Assembly (NCBI GenBank): GCA_029255685.2
Contig: CM055315.2
Coordinates: 70,461,681 to 70,525,680 of the forward strand
Length of the DNA: 64,000 nucleotides
Reading direction: 5' to 3'
From: Silene conica
Taxonomy: Eukaryota; Streptophyta; Magnoliopsida; Caryophyllales; Caryophyllaceae
Shown here: positions 46,675 to 58,906 of the stretch, piece after piece
Layout of the letters: every line of letters starts with the position of its first letter
Numbering within the stretch: position 1 is the first letter of the stretch
The notes under the pieces: model-generated
What the model was told of the DNA's origin: nothing
Database searches by the model: none
What the model saw: only the letters and a program-made list of their open reading frames with translations
Made by a program: the position numbers and the translations under genes

Positions 46675-47667
46675 GTTTTGTTATAATATATGGAAGGAGG
46701 GAAATGGGAAGATTCAATTCTCCTCCATTAGACCAAACTATAATCTCTTCATTGTTGTCAGGATTTAGAAGGAAAACTTTCTTTTGACTCTTATTTAAGA
46801 ATGATATGTTCAAATACTTCTCTAATATGGCTTAACTCCCTTCATCCTCCAACTCACTAAAATCACCTTCTTCCTCCATCCTCCTCCCTTTCCCTCTACT
46901 TTATTTTTGTTATCCAAACAACCCATCTCCATTCCCCCTCCCTGTCCTTTATTTCCCTTTCCCTTCCTCCATTCCCCTCCCCTCCCTTTCCCTCCAAATT
47001 GGTTATCCAAACACACCCTTAGGGTCATTATAGGGGAGAAGATATATTGAATAAATATATGTTGTTGTGTCGTGGTATGGAGGCCACTGAATGAGAAACA
47101 AAATTGTCCCGATTGCGGTACAAATCCGAATGGGCGTCGTCCCTCAAGGTTATACAACACCCCTAAAAGTTGTGTACTCAACAATTACGAGTTATAACTC
47201 ATATGGTATGCTCAAAATTATCATAGAGAATGTAGTACACTAGTAGGGATATATGGAAGATGTGTTTCTCTAATGACTACAATTCTCATATTTATAGTGA
47301 TTAATTAGTACCATAACTACCAAATTAATGGCATAACCACTAGTCCACTACCATAAACAAGGGTCAACCAGGATGTTAATGGTCATAAATACTTAATGAC
47401 AATAAAGATGTAATTAGTAGAGAGAGTGAAAATTCTCTTACGAAGTAATGAAAAATTTCTCTATAATGTAACGTCTATCTAGACAACATTACTAACTTTT
47501 ACATTATTTCCAACTAAACGTTCAACTAATCTTAAACCCCTACAACTCATAGGGGTATACTATTTTCAGTCATTATTAGGAAAATGAGTTAGCGCCACCC
47601 GGTGGCATCCAATCTCGGTGTCACCCTCTCATATGCAATAAGTGGGGGTCGCAATATAATGGGTATA
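46675..47667. other. Intergenic, no gene
   Basis: A C/T-rich segment (46830-47030) contains two copies of TTATCCAAACA and reads as a GTTTGGATAA-ended miniature element remnant, but its ends were not resolved. The Gly/Lys-rich minus-strand open frame over it is low-complexity. Nothing else recognised. Confidence 0.4.
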
Positions 47668-48255
47668 CACTACTACAGAAACAGGCTCTAACAACAGCTA
47701 AAAATCGTTGTTATATAAAAAAGTGGTCGTTGTTAAAGCTTTCATTGTTAAAGGTTTTAACAACGGTCAATATTTATTAACAAAACCGTTGTGAAAAGTA
47801 TTAACAACGGCTAAAAATCATTGTTATTAAGATCCATCCGTTGTGGAAAGTGTTAATGATTTTTGGTGGGAAAGTTAACACAACGGTTATTTGTTCAAAC
47901 CCGTTGTTAAAAGTGTGAGTAGTTTTGGTGGAAAAGATATAACAACGCTTAAGTTTTGAAAAACCGTTGTAATTTTTATTTGAAGTTTAACCTATTATAT
48001 TGTTAAAATTTAAAAATCTAATATTAAATGTTAAGTATGTTATTGTTTGCCGTTAATATTTACAAATTTTTATTTTTTATAAACGGCGTAAAAATTAGAA
48101 TTATATGGTATTTATTTGTTGCTTAACATATTCTAACTGTAAGCATCGATATTTTAAATTTATTAGAATTTTTTATTTTTAATTGTTATTTAATTTATCT
48201 AGACATTAAAAAAGTTAATGTTTGTTAGGCTAAGTACATTTAATGTTTTAGGATT
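47668..48255 (+). mobile_element. CACTA (En/Spm) transposon terminus, truncated
   Basis: Begins with the class-defining terminal sequence CACTACTACAGAAACAGG. It is followed by at least ten subterminal motifs of the CAACGG / CCGTTGT type in both orientations up to about 47985, the usual binding array for CACTA transposase. No matching inverted end (CTGTAGTAGTG) was found to the right, and no transposase. The right limit given is only where AT-rich sequence takes over. Confidence 0.7.
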
Positions 48256-49009
48256 TTTTTTCTTTTTCTTTTTAAATAAGAAATAATGATGTGGCTCCTA
48301 TCATGTGTAATGAGTGACGTGGTGTTTTTTTGTTAATGCTAGGTGACATTGTTTACGTGACATTTTCTGTTACTTTTTAATTTTAATAATGTTGTATAAA
48401 TTTAAATAGATTGAATGTGAATTTTGATCGAAATAGGTGTTACCGTATTGGCTGAGGATTATTCGTTTTTTTGGGATTGAATGTAAGGGGAAAAAAAGGG
48501 AGTACTTCGTGAAAAATTAACTACAACAGCGGCAACATCAACAGAACAACTAGCTAGCATCCAAATCCCACAGGCCACAGCCAAAACAATTTTTTTAAAA
48601 AAAATATCTCAATAGAGAATGCAATCATAACTACATTAAAAAGTAACAAACTCAAAAGTACGTATCATAAAATCCACGAATTCTTATTGTGACCGATAAA
48701 ATCCGTCACAAACTTGTGACATGAGGTAAAAAGCTAGTGGAAAAGACAAGTAGGAAGACAAGTGGGAGAGGATGTGAGAGGTCACAAGCTTGTGACTATC
48801 CCAAGAAAGACGTACCGCATAAAATGAGCATCTTATACGTAAATTGCATCTTGGGTAATATTGTATGGACAACACAATTATTAAGGCCTTACGGAGTTGC
48901 GGGCTTGTGCCTTATAGGTATCATTGGAGTTTTTGGTGGATGTGGACAGTGCACACCAGTAATATCCAATATATAGTGTAAGGAGATATTAGAATTGAAT
49001 GCATTGATG
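48256..49009. other. 3' flank of the terpene synthase gene
   Basis: AT-rich, then a partial MITE (48684-48806). The sequence 48810-49009 is transcribed-type 3' flank of the minus-strand terpene synthase. No clear AATAAA at the expected place was picked out. Confidence 0.4.
48684..48806. mobile_element. Partial MITE of the TTGTGACGGAT family
   Basis: Ends carry TTGTGACCGATAAAATCCGTCACAA and GGTCACAAGCTTGTGAC, partly inverted. Related to the elements at 53371-53545 and 63123-63305. Confidence 0.45.
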
Positions 49010-52000
49010 TTATATTTGTAGGGGATGGAGGAGTAAGGAGGCAACCAGAGGTTTCATCTTGTGAGGATGAGTGTATATATCTTCGCCCGCGTAAAGAAGC
49101 TCCATCACTCGAGTTAAATTAAGAATAAGCATCAAAACCGGCATTGAAGGTGCTTTTGGATCCAAGAACGCTTGGTTAATATCCTTCCACGCATTTTGAA
49201 CCTCAATGTTGAGTATTTCACATGCTTTTGATGATGTCACACTGTATTGTTTCATGTAGCATTCAACTGCTGATGGAATATGCTCTCGCTGTCGTTCCAA
49301 CTGCGTTCACGTAAACATTTCATTGAGCCAGATTTAAATTTTAACTAAAAATAAATGTATAGAATATGCGTACCTCGTGTGATACAATGTCATCCATGAG
49401 CCTACAAAGGCGATATACAGACTGTAGAACATGTGGTTCACTACGTAACCAAAGGAAGGCATCCTCAGTTGCAACTTCTCCCATTCCAACCAACGAAACC
49501 ACGGCCATTAGTGGATAACCAGTGGATGGGACTGCGACACTCATATACTCTTCCATGGTTGGCACTTTTTTCGTTACTAGCCATTTTGCTTCATCTAGAT
49601 ACGCTTGCACTTGCCTTTTCATCTAGTTTAAATTAATTTATGCCATCAAAATATAGTTATTTCAAGTAAATTAAATAATTGATATATCTAATAATGAAAG
49701 AAAAAGGGTAATTTTCAAAAGCATGACTAAACTTACAGCTTCTTTTGCGTAGCATATTGCATAAGATTTCCCAGTCTTAACCAATTCTTCCTCCATTTCA
49801 CTATAAGTATCGAGCATTGCTTGATAAAGGGTCTTCATGTATTCCGGTAGTTCATCAATGGCACTAATATCCCACCTAATTTAACACCCGTAATTTTTGA
49901 AAATAAATTAAACCTAACAAAAATTGATCAAAATCGAATAATTCGACTCGACGCCCGAACTGAAGACTCAGAGGATTCATGACTCGTAACCTGAATTGAC
50001 TCAAATTACTATGACCCAACTAAAATGTTTATTGTTCAAACACACTTTTTCCTTAAGAACGATAGTAGTAATAGACCCGATAATATTCGATCCCTAAGCT
50101 AACGTATCTACAATTTGATCCTTAATTTACCTCTGAAACGCTTGTGTGAGAAGCTCTAGCTCTTCATAAGTACCATATGCGTCATAAGTATCATCAAGAA
50201 CTGAAGTCAAAGCGATGACTTTAACAGCAAACCTCCTAGCCAATGCATATCGAGACTCATAGTAAACTCCAAGTATCCAAAAGTAACACTCCGTTATTCT
50301 ATCACGAGCGTACGGCAATTTATTCTTCACATCAAGCTCTTTCCACCACCTACGCATTAAAAACAATCAACTAATATTACTTCGCTGTATAACCGTAGTG
50401 GAGGAACTTAATTATATTGACATTTTACGAATTTAATATTTATTTTTACTAACATATGATGGTCAAAGTTTTACAACTTTGATTATGAAAAGATAAATAG
50501 AACACACTAGTTTTAATCCCGTGCAAACAAATGTACGGGTTGATTTTTAAATTATGACATACGAAACGTAGGCATAATTCATGCTATGTATTTTCGATAA
50601 TTAATCAACTAAATGTGAATGCCTAAATGAGGGTTTCAAATACTCGTAATAGTGTCTTATATAATATAATATTACCGTCAAAATTATTCCGACCTCATCT
50701 TTTATTTGACATATATCGGATAATTTCTCTATTTAAATAGAATAAAATAAAGAAAGTATATTAATAGCCACTTGTATCAACATAAAGGAGAATGAAAATA
50801 CACATAAAAAATAAATAATGTACAATGTTAAAAATGAAGCTTAAAAGTTGGTCTCTATTGTGAATTTGTGATGGTCACAAATTACGACCACCTCAAATAT
50901 GACCACTTTATAAAAAATATTCACTCATAAAATTTTATATATCAAATAATGATCACATTTCTCATAGAAATGGTCACATTTGAATTCGTCATAATTTATG
51001 ACGAATTTTTAAATATTTTAAATTATGTTCATTTATTAAATTTACAGATCTATTTTTTTTCACTATGTTAAAATTATTTATTTCATCTTGTAAATAAATA
51101 TTTTATTATATTTATAATATTGATTTTTTTAATAAATTACAAAAGTATTTGATTTTTTAATGTTTTGTTTAAAAAAAATGTTCATTATCTACCGTGGAGG
51201 ATCTTGCTTATCAATACGATTGTGGCCCAACTAATAACTCTCAGAAGAAATATAAGAAATTCTTTGTATTTTAACAGCGCCCCCTCCCTCAATAAAAGCC
51301 GAAGTAAGACCATACTCTAGACTTTACATTGAAAATATGGAAAAAAGTACTCCCTCCATTCTTTTTATATCACCCCATTCCCCTTTTTGACACTATTCAC
51401 AATCGAGTATTCAACGTCAGTTTTCTCTCAATCCGTTCACGGAAATATATTCATGTGAGATCTTTTTTAATTTGTTTTGATAAGATGATTAAGAATATCA
51501 AAAATTTATAATTTTTAGTAGTATGTAGCTAAAAATATAATCGAAACAAAATGAGTATTGACAAACGTGTATAAAGAAATGGGGTGATATAAAAAGAATG
51601 GAGGGAGTAATAAAAAAAAATTGGAACATTCCCCCCACTTGCATAATGATTAATGATGATTCATTGATTCCAAAATTACAAAATCACTGACTATAAATAT
51701 CTTTCCCAAACTTCTTTAGTGATTGAGGAATCATTATTCACAATTTATTAGTGGTAATTATTAGTGACTTTTGAATTTTTAAAAATTGTGAAAAAGTTTC
51801 TCATTAATGGAAATATATGATCAATTTTCATTATTCCTTCTAACTTCCGTTCCGGTCATTTGTTTACCTCTACTTTTGACACGGGATTAAGTAAAGGTAT
51901 GTTGGGACAAGGGGCGGATCCACCCACAGGGGCAGGGCTGAGTGGGCTTCAGTCCAACCTGTTTTCAGAAATAAAATAAATATGTATCTAAATACTTTTA

Positions 52001-55000
52001 GTGTTGTACTGTGGCTCAGTTGGTAAAGGTAGAAGGAAGAGGGTTTGTTTCTACTTGACACTAAGGGTTTGAATCTCATAAGTAGCATTTTTTTTTATTT
52101 AATACCCTAATAAGTTATTTAGCATTTTATCATAAATCTTAATAATATTAATCTTAAATTGCTATTATTGTTAATTGTTGTTTAGCTTAATGTTAATTGT
52201 TAGAATAAAAATTCTTAGTTTTAAGAAAGTTGAGATATACATCTACTTGTCTATTTGAGAATACAAACATATTGTATTTTAAAGAGAATGCGATTATAAG
52301 ACGTTTACGTTTTTTTTAATGATGATTGAATTTACTAGTATATAGCGAAACTTGTATCCTTGAATAATATTGTTAAATAGATTTATATAAGTATACACTT
52401 TTTTAATATTCAATCATATTGTATATTTTGATAAGATATTCTTCTGTCTTTATTATTTGTTTGCCTATCAATAAAATACCATTTATAAATAATAAAAAGT
52501 TGCCCAAATGACGTTAAGTTTGTGACAAAGGGAGCAACCCCAAATGACTAACATCTTTTAAATATGTGCGACTTCAATTATACGTTTTAATAGTTTCGTA
52601 TAACTAACCATCGCGGACACGAGTCTAGCCCACCCCAATTCTAAATCCTGGATCCGCCCTTAGTTGGGACCATTTGAGTGTAATGTTATTACACTCGAAA
52701 ATGAATAATCGGGACAGAGAGAGTATATTTTAGTGAACTAATCATTATTATAATTGAGAGTTTTAAAATTTTAACATTTTATCTTAGATGTGTGACTTTT
52801 TGTGCGAGTGTAAAGATATGTATATATAACAAAATGTGTTTATAAAGTCTCTCTTTAAAGTATGTATAAATAGTCGTCTATTTAATCATAATTAAAAATT
52901 CGATTATTTACTTTTTGGCCCCCTAAGATAATATCTTCAAGATCTGATTATCTATATTTTATTTGATCAGGTATGAGGAAATTTATTATATTCATATATT
53001 TTATTAATTTGTACTGTAATTTGTACTTTAACTTTTTATTTCTTTGTTTAGCACATGAATAAGGATGCAAATTTTCCTTTCTTATGCATGTAGTATGTTT
53101 TTGCGTATGATTTGATGTAAATTAAAACATTTTAACGTAGAGAGATTGAAATTGTGAAAAATGGTAAGAAAAAGAAAATAAATAACCAAAGTGAAATTTA
53201 GGGTTTCTAACAAATGAAAAGTTTTTTACCTCCTAAATAGTTGGGATCAATAGAAAAGCTTTAATTATTTTAGCTTTTATGGATTTTATTAGGTAGAAAA
53301 ACCTTACAAATTGAAACATAAATTGTCCAACTCTTACAGAGTACTGAGCACTTATTTATCACAAATTTTTATTGAAGACGGACACTGTTCGTCGTAAGTT
53401 GAAAACGAATAATGTCCTTTCACAAAATGTACGTTAGACGACCCATGAAATAATCAATTTTCCTCCACATGTTTCCCCACTTACGTTGTTGTGAGAGATA
53501 TTATCCGTCTCCACTTTGTAATGGATAATATCCGTCTTCTGGGAGAATCTTTGATTATTTATATAATTATATTTGAGTATAGTGAAGAATACTTTGATGT
53601 GGGGCATATAAAACAAAAACAAAAATTATGTATTTCCTCCGATCAATTTACCTATTTGCTTTTTGAAGGTCGTTAGTTTATTACTTCGTATGAAATATAA
53701 ATCATGGAAACATAAAACTTAAATACTTAGTTTTGTTATGAAAATCTGTTTAATAAAGTTATATTCTTTGTGAAACATTTGTATGTATAGAAGAACAAAA
53801 ATGAAGCTCCTTCATAAAAGTAGATGTTATACATGTACTTACTTTGAAATGACATTAAGCTCCTCTTGATGTTGGAGTTGCAACAAGTTAAAGTCGAATT
53901 TTGCAAACTTGAGAACAACTTTATTGTGAAGCTCTATGTCTTGGTAAAGGGCTATATACTCTCTTGCTGCAAGCCTTGGGAGGCTCTTTTGAACCGGCCA
54001 CCGTAAAGTGTGTAACACACGCGCCTTTAAAGAGGGCCGAAGAGAGGGCGCGTTGAGCTCAAGAGCATTCTTAGTGAACCCTAGGGCTTTCTCCAATATA
54101 GTTTCTCCATGTAACCTAACCTGTGTGGCTTCATATAAATTTATCATCCCTTCTACATCCTCCGTTACCAAATCCTTAAGCCCATCTTTCTTGTCTTTGA
54201 ATTCACCGAAAATATCTGTCCAACATGCATGACTTGTGAAAAAAAAACTTGTAGACTTAATACGGAAACTCTTGTATGAGGCGGCCCTTTGTGAAAGTTA
54301 CTTTTATGGATGTGAGCTCCTAAATTATGCAGTAGAATCAAATGTAAAGAACTGACGAACGGGAAGAATATTTCGGAATAAATGGTGGCGTAGTTGTATA
54401 CTAGTAATCTAGTATAAGTTAGAGTGGTAATGGTTCAAAAATTGCTTACATCGAGTAAGTTTATTAATTACGGAGTAGTATTCTAGTAATTATGTTATAC
54501 TCCGTCTATAACTAATGTTAAATAGTCATAATTAAGTCTAATAGAGGATTATGTGTAAGTGAGACATACCAGTTGAAACATAGTAGCCATGTTGCCTTAG
54601 AAGCCGAAACAAAAGGGCTAAGGTTACGAGTTGATAACGTTGGTGATTATTATCGTCGTTAAAATACTCGAAAACACTTCGCAACATATCTTGAATTTGG
54701 GTCTCAAAGTGGTATGCAATCCCCAGTCGCTCAACTGCGTCAATAATGCTCAACGTTTCACTTAGATGTTCAATGCTGAAATCATCTTTCAGCATTTTTT
54801 GCACTTTTTCTTTCAGCATTTCAGCTTCCTCTAGCCATGCACCAACATTCTGTCCAAATAACATGACAATTTTTGTTAATTTACATGCATGTGGCTATGT
54901 GGGTCGGGTCTACTAAACTGTTATGCACGGATCTACTAAACTCGTCTATGAACTAGTAAAATTGTAAGAAAAAATGGACGATTTTGAAAATAAGTTTTTC

Positions 55001-55129
55001 TTTGTGTTTGTATTATACCTTATTGTCACAAGCATATGTAACAAAGAAATCCCCCCAAACTGAGGGATCGAAATTTGCGGGCTGCCGCGGCAAATTTCCT
55101 GCATTATTGTTTGATGTTATTGCTACCAT
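49010..55129 (-). CDS. Terpene synthase, TPS-a-like sesquiterpene synthase (7 exons)
   Basis: Exons on the minus strand: 55129-55019, 54849-54570, 54215-53843, 50349-50131, 49875-49737, 49622-49374, 49300-49010. All introns are GT-AG and phases agree, giving 553 residues, usual for sesquiterpene synthases. The N-terminal domain starts [17 protein letters not shown] (R15-Q16-x8-W25). The C-terminal class-I domain has RDR (270-272), the metal-binding DDTYD (D307, D308, D311) and the second metal site DDIVSHELE (D451, S455, E459), the last split by intron 6. Such enzymes ionise farnesyl diphosphate and cyclise it. With only 14 residues before the R-x8-W motif there is no plastid peptide, so cytosolic action is inferred. 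Seven exons match class-III plant TPS genes. The product cannot be predicted. No stop or frameshift was found. Confidence 0.93.
50868..51012. mobile_element. Fold-back / MITE-like element in intron 3
   Basis: The two ends (AATTTGTGATGGTCACAAATT and its diverged inverse near 50985-51008) are each palindromic and mutually inverted, around an A/T-rich centre. Target duplication not resolved. Confidence 0.45.
51350..51607. mobile_element. Stowaway-type MITE in intron 3
   Basis: Terminal inverted repeats CTCCCTCCATTCTTTTTATA and its complement, 258 bp, with TA target duplication at 51348-51349 and 51608-51609. This is the Tc1/mariner-derived Stowaway signature. Confidence 0.93.
51909..52662. mobile_element. 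Non-autonomous hAT-like element in intron 3
   Basis: 754 bp, inverted ends AAGGGGCGGATCCA and TGGATCCGCCCTTA, with a perfect 8-bp target duplication GTTGGGAC (51901-51908 and 52663-52670), the hAT signature. No transposase. Contains a tRNA-like segment at about 52005-52085. Confidence 0.9.
52005..52085 (+). repeat. tRNA-like segment with pol III boxes inside the hAT-like element
   Basis: TGGCTCAGTTGG (52012-52023) fits the box A consensus TRGCNNAGYNGG, and GGTTTGAATCT (52066-52076) fits box B (GGTTCGANNCC) at 8-9 of 11 positions, spaced as in a tRNA with a short extra arm. No complete cloverleaf or CCA-ready acceptor stem is evident. It may be a decayed tRNA gene or SINE head. Confidence 0.5.
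53371..53545. mobile_element. MITE of the TTGAAGACGGA family in intron 3
   Basis: Ends TTGAAGACGGACACTGTTCG and, inverted, GAAGACGGATATTATCC, about 175 bp. Its interior shares blocks with 63123-63305. Confidence 0.6.
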
Positions 55130-55212
55130 TTTTTATTTATTTTTTGAAAATTTGTTATAAATAAGAAATTAAGAATTTTGATATTGGTGATGAGTGGAAT
55201 CAATGTCGGACG

Positions 55213-55222
55213 TTATTTATAG
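55213..55222 (-). promoter_or_regulatory. TATA box of the terpene synthase
   Basis: CTATAAATAA on the minus strand, about 85-95 bp upstream of the ATG at 55129. Transcription start would fall near 55185. No other cis-element is claimed. Confidence 0.65.
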
Positions 55223-57699
55223 GAGCACTGTGATAGGAAGGTCCAATGTTTACGCGAGAAGTGAAAGCGATTTAATACAACGTGCGAATTTTGACAAGTC
55301 CTCCAAATATATTACCTATTCATGCATATATTCCGGTATAATGCAACACTAAGGGTCGGTCTTAAACATTTTAAGATTTTAAGTAAAATAGAAAACGAGC
55401 TTTAATTAATTAATATGTCGTTATTTATTACTTCGTACATGATATTAAGAAATCATAAAAAGCGCGTTCTGTGAACATTTTGAGATGCAAAGTCATTAAA
55501 GATAACATCAACATGCATGGATGTTTTCCAAAAGTTCTTTCTCAATTGATAACATTGCAAGACTATTCAACCGTTCTTCTGACATTGACGACCTCAAGTA
55601 AGTTTTGATCAACTTCAATTTTAAAAAAAACTTCTTTCAGCGGATGCCACAGTTACTAGAACTCTTAAAAAAAATTATATGCAATTGAAGATCAGACAAA
55701 TTCAAAAATTTCAGCCGCAGACAATAATGTATCTGGCAAAGTACATTAGAACACTTTTAATTCTGAGTAAAGATCATTTAAATCAATATCGGAGGTGTAT
55801 GTAGAGTGAAAAGTTAAGCAACATTCTCTCAATTCTTTTTCATCTAAACACTTTAACTTTTTTGAATCAAACAAAAAGCCAAAAATATTTCTGTAAGCCA
55901 AAAAGAACTTTTCATTCAGTTATCGGTTTGATCAAGGATATTGAAGCTTCCGCTCTCTCCTTTCATTGTTTAAGTTTTAGTTTTATTCTGAGGCACTTGA
56001 ACCAGGTCGCTCATAATCTAGCAAAAAGTGATTTTTCGGATGTTTAGTTATACTCTCACTGTTGTCCAAAAAAAAAAAAGCTCTAGTTTTTAAAGAAACA
56101 ATTGTCATATCAACAACAATAAAAAAAATATTCAAGTCTAAATACTTCTTTAGGCGATTTGTTTTGTTCATCTTTTTCATTAGTTTCATCAAAATATTTT
56201 TGTCTAATAATGCGACGCCTTGTAGGAAGAGCAAGCTCTACATCCATATCAAGTGCAATAGTTTTAGCAATATTCATACAAGAAGCAATGAAAGTCATCA
56301 ATTCTAAACTTCCCAAAATATGACGTTATACCTTCAACATGTACTATTGTGGTGCCAATACACATGGACTTAGATTGCAATTTCCTACTCGCCTTAATTG
56401 TGACAAATAAAATTTCATACCAAATAATCATATCAAGCAAAAAAATCAAAGCTCTCAAGTGCATTATACAAACTCTCAGCTTCTATCTTTGTTTTTGCAT
56501 CACTATCACAAGGTTCATACAAATTAAAAGTGAGAACGTCAATCTTAACTAAGGTGCTTGAAATCTAATGGCTTTATTAACACTTTTAATTCGACTCTCC
56601 CACCGATTATTAGATAAAAATTTCAAAGTAAAGTCAGGAACAGTATCACTCAAAATCTTCCATCTTTTCGAGGAACCAGAAAACAATGCGTATACACGTT
56701 GAACAATACCAAAAAAATGAAACATCGGCTCTAGTACAAGCATGTGTCATATCACTAAGAGCAAGATTCAAACTATGACCAACACATGGCATATATAATG
56801 CACTCGAATTCAATTCAAGTAAACTTTTTTGTACACCTTGATACTTCTCTTTTATATTGTAGCCATCATCAGAACCCTGACCTCTTACATCTTTAGAATT
56901 AATATTAAGAGAATTTAAAACCTTTAATTTTGCAATTCAATAAAAAGCCTTGATCATGTTCTATCAGCCACCTTCAAAAATTCTAAGAGTGCTCTTTAAT
57001 TTTTATTTTTTCACTTGACATATTCACGCATCGCATTACCAAAGTTATTAGTGTTTGATGAGCAATATCAAGAGTACAATCAAGAAAAATAGAAAAATAT
57101 TTTTCCTCTTTGATAGTTTTGATTATTGAACTTTTTACATTAGAAGCCAAAAGAGAAATCAATTCGTTTTGAATTTTATGTCCAAGATAATGATGATGAA
57201 TATCATGATTTTGAATCCTTCTAATTAAGATGATCTCGTATTACCACATCAAATTCAACATCATTTCCATTAATCGCAAAAAATTAACATTATCACCTTG
57301 ATATAATATTTCATTAGATCCTCTAAATGTCAAGTTATGAGTAGCAAGACATTTTACGGCTGAAAATATTATAAGTAACACTTGTCCATCGATTTTTGTC
57401 TTTCATGATTGTTTCATGCAAGTTTTGATCAATTGTTTCACATGTATCTAGCCTTACTCTCGTTTCATTCTAAGTAAACATGTTACTCGTATGTTCAGTA
57501 CTATTTTCATGTTGTTAATCTTTCAATTATACGCTTCCAATCACATAAAGCATCATTTGTCAATAAAATTTTATTAGTAATAGATCTAAACAACTTGCAA
57601 CAAAAAGAGAATATATACTTTGTAACATGTTTAGAATAAACGAACCATTTTGGATCACTAATCTCACCATTATTCATCTTTCTAGAAAAATAATCATAC

Positions 57700-57946
57700 T
57701 AATAGACACACAAGGAGCCGTTGCAAAAGATACAAAGACCATAATGGACTCCCAAGGAGCCGTTGCAAACATCCCACAAATCAAGGACAACCAATGATAC
57801 TTTACCATATTTGATGTTGTACATATCTTTTACCATAGATAGTTTATTCCTTTACTGGTATATAAACAAAGCATAGTTTGTATTCTACTGCAACTTTTGT
57901 GAATATAATAATAATACAATCATTCTCATATCTTACGTTTCTAATA
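57700..57946 (+). repeat. 5' LTR of the TA...TA copia
   Basis: 247 bp, with a TATA-like GGTATATAAAC near 57857 as the probable promoter. Confidence 0.93.
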
Positions 57947-57958
57947 TGGTATCAGTGT
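57947..57958 (+). promoter_or_regulatory. Primer-binding site of the TA...TA copia
   Basis: TGGTATCAGTGT, the first nine bases complementary to initiator Met-tRNA, with no gap after the LTR. Confidence 0.88.
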
Positions 57959-58040
57959 ATTTTATTCTCTAAAATCTTCCTCCTCTTCTCGCCTCTTCTT
58001 TCTTCTTCATCTGTCTCATTTTTTTTTTCTCTTTTCTCTA

Positions 58041-58900
58041 ATGACAAATTCTGAATCAGAGGTGGTGGTTACCAATACCCCACCAAATTCTGAATCTGCG
58101 GTGGTTACACCTACCGTCACTCAATCTTACAACTTCGTTCATATGGAACAAACCGATAACAGTATCACTCCTATTACCTTTGACGGTTCCAACTATGACG
58201 AATGGTCCCGTTCTTTTCTTCTCGCCCTACGTGCAAAGGGCAAACTTGGCTACGTTGATGGTAATACTCCCCAACCATCAACTGATACTGATAAGATTGA
58301 GGCTTGGCAAGCAACAAACGCTCTCGTCACCATGTGGATTTTCAACACCATCGCTCCTTCCTTACGAAAACAGATCACACTGCGCCCGGAAGCCAAACAT
58401 GTTTGGCTTGACTTGAAGAATCGGTTTTCCCAAGTGAATGAAGCACGTATTTATCAACTGGAATCTGATCTCCATGCCTGCCACCAGGGATCGTCTGAAT
58501 CACTGGTCAATTACTATGGCCGTCTGACCGCAATTTGGGACGCTCTTGCTGATCAGGAGCCGCTCCCAAAGTGCGCGTGCAACCCCTGCCGCTGTAATTG
58601 GGTTCCTCTGCTCAATACTCGCAGTGACAAGTCGCGGGTACGGGCTTTCTTAATGGGACTCGACGACCGCTTCGCAAATACCGCTCTCAAATTTTTGGTA
58701 TTTCTCCTCTCCCATCTTTAGACCTTATTTACAATCGTCTTTTACAAGATGAAGGTATGCGAAACTTATCGTCTCATAAGAGTAATACTACCCCTGATGT
58801 TATGGCATTTGCGGCTCGTGCTTTAAATGGGTCTCGACAATCTAATGGTGGGGGGCGTCGTAACCCGAATGAACCCTCCAAATATTATTGTGTTATGTGA
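58041..58900 (+). pseudogene. Copia gag, one frameshift and one stop
   Basis: ATG at 58041 (MTNSESEVVVTN). UBN2-type gag core: ITPITFDGSNYDEWSRSFLL, LVTMWIFNTIAPSLRKQI, VWLDLKNRFSQVNEARIYQL, VNYYGRLTAIWDAL, a Cys-rich CACNPCRCNW, and RVRAFLMGLDDRFANT. Near 58681 one base appears lost and the reading moves to the pol frame, which continues SPLPSLDLIYNRLLQDEGM up to a TGA near 58896-58898, inside what looks like the zinc knuckle (YYC...GN). The gag and pol frames agree after the shift, so the ancestor had one gag-pol ORF. Confidence 0.88.
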
Positions 58901-58906
58901 TACCAG

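Larger units (their letters stand above)
50350..53842 (-). other. Intron 3 of the terpene synthase, expanded by mobile elements
   Basis: 3.5 kb, against 73-354 bp for the other five introns. Holds a fold-back element (50868-51012), a Stowaway-type MITE (51350-51607), a hAT-like element (51909-52662) and another MITE (53371-53545). The donor reads GTAAGT and the acceptor GCGTAG, both intact. Confidence 0.85.

Noticed and set aside
46822..47184. Gly/Lys-rich ORF of 120 codons on the minus strand
   Set aside because: Low-complexity C/T-rich DNA with a miniature-element look; no domain.
55862..56552. Several short + strand ORFs
   Set aside because: They are antisense to the decayed hAT transposase, whose conserved blocks read on the minus strand.
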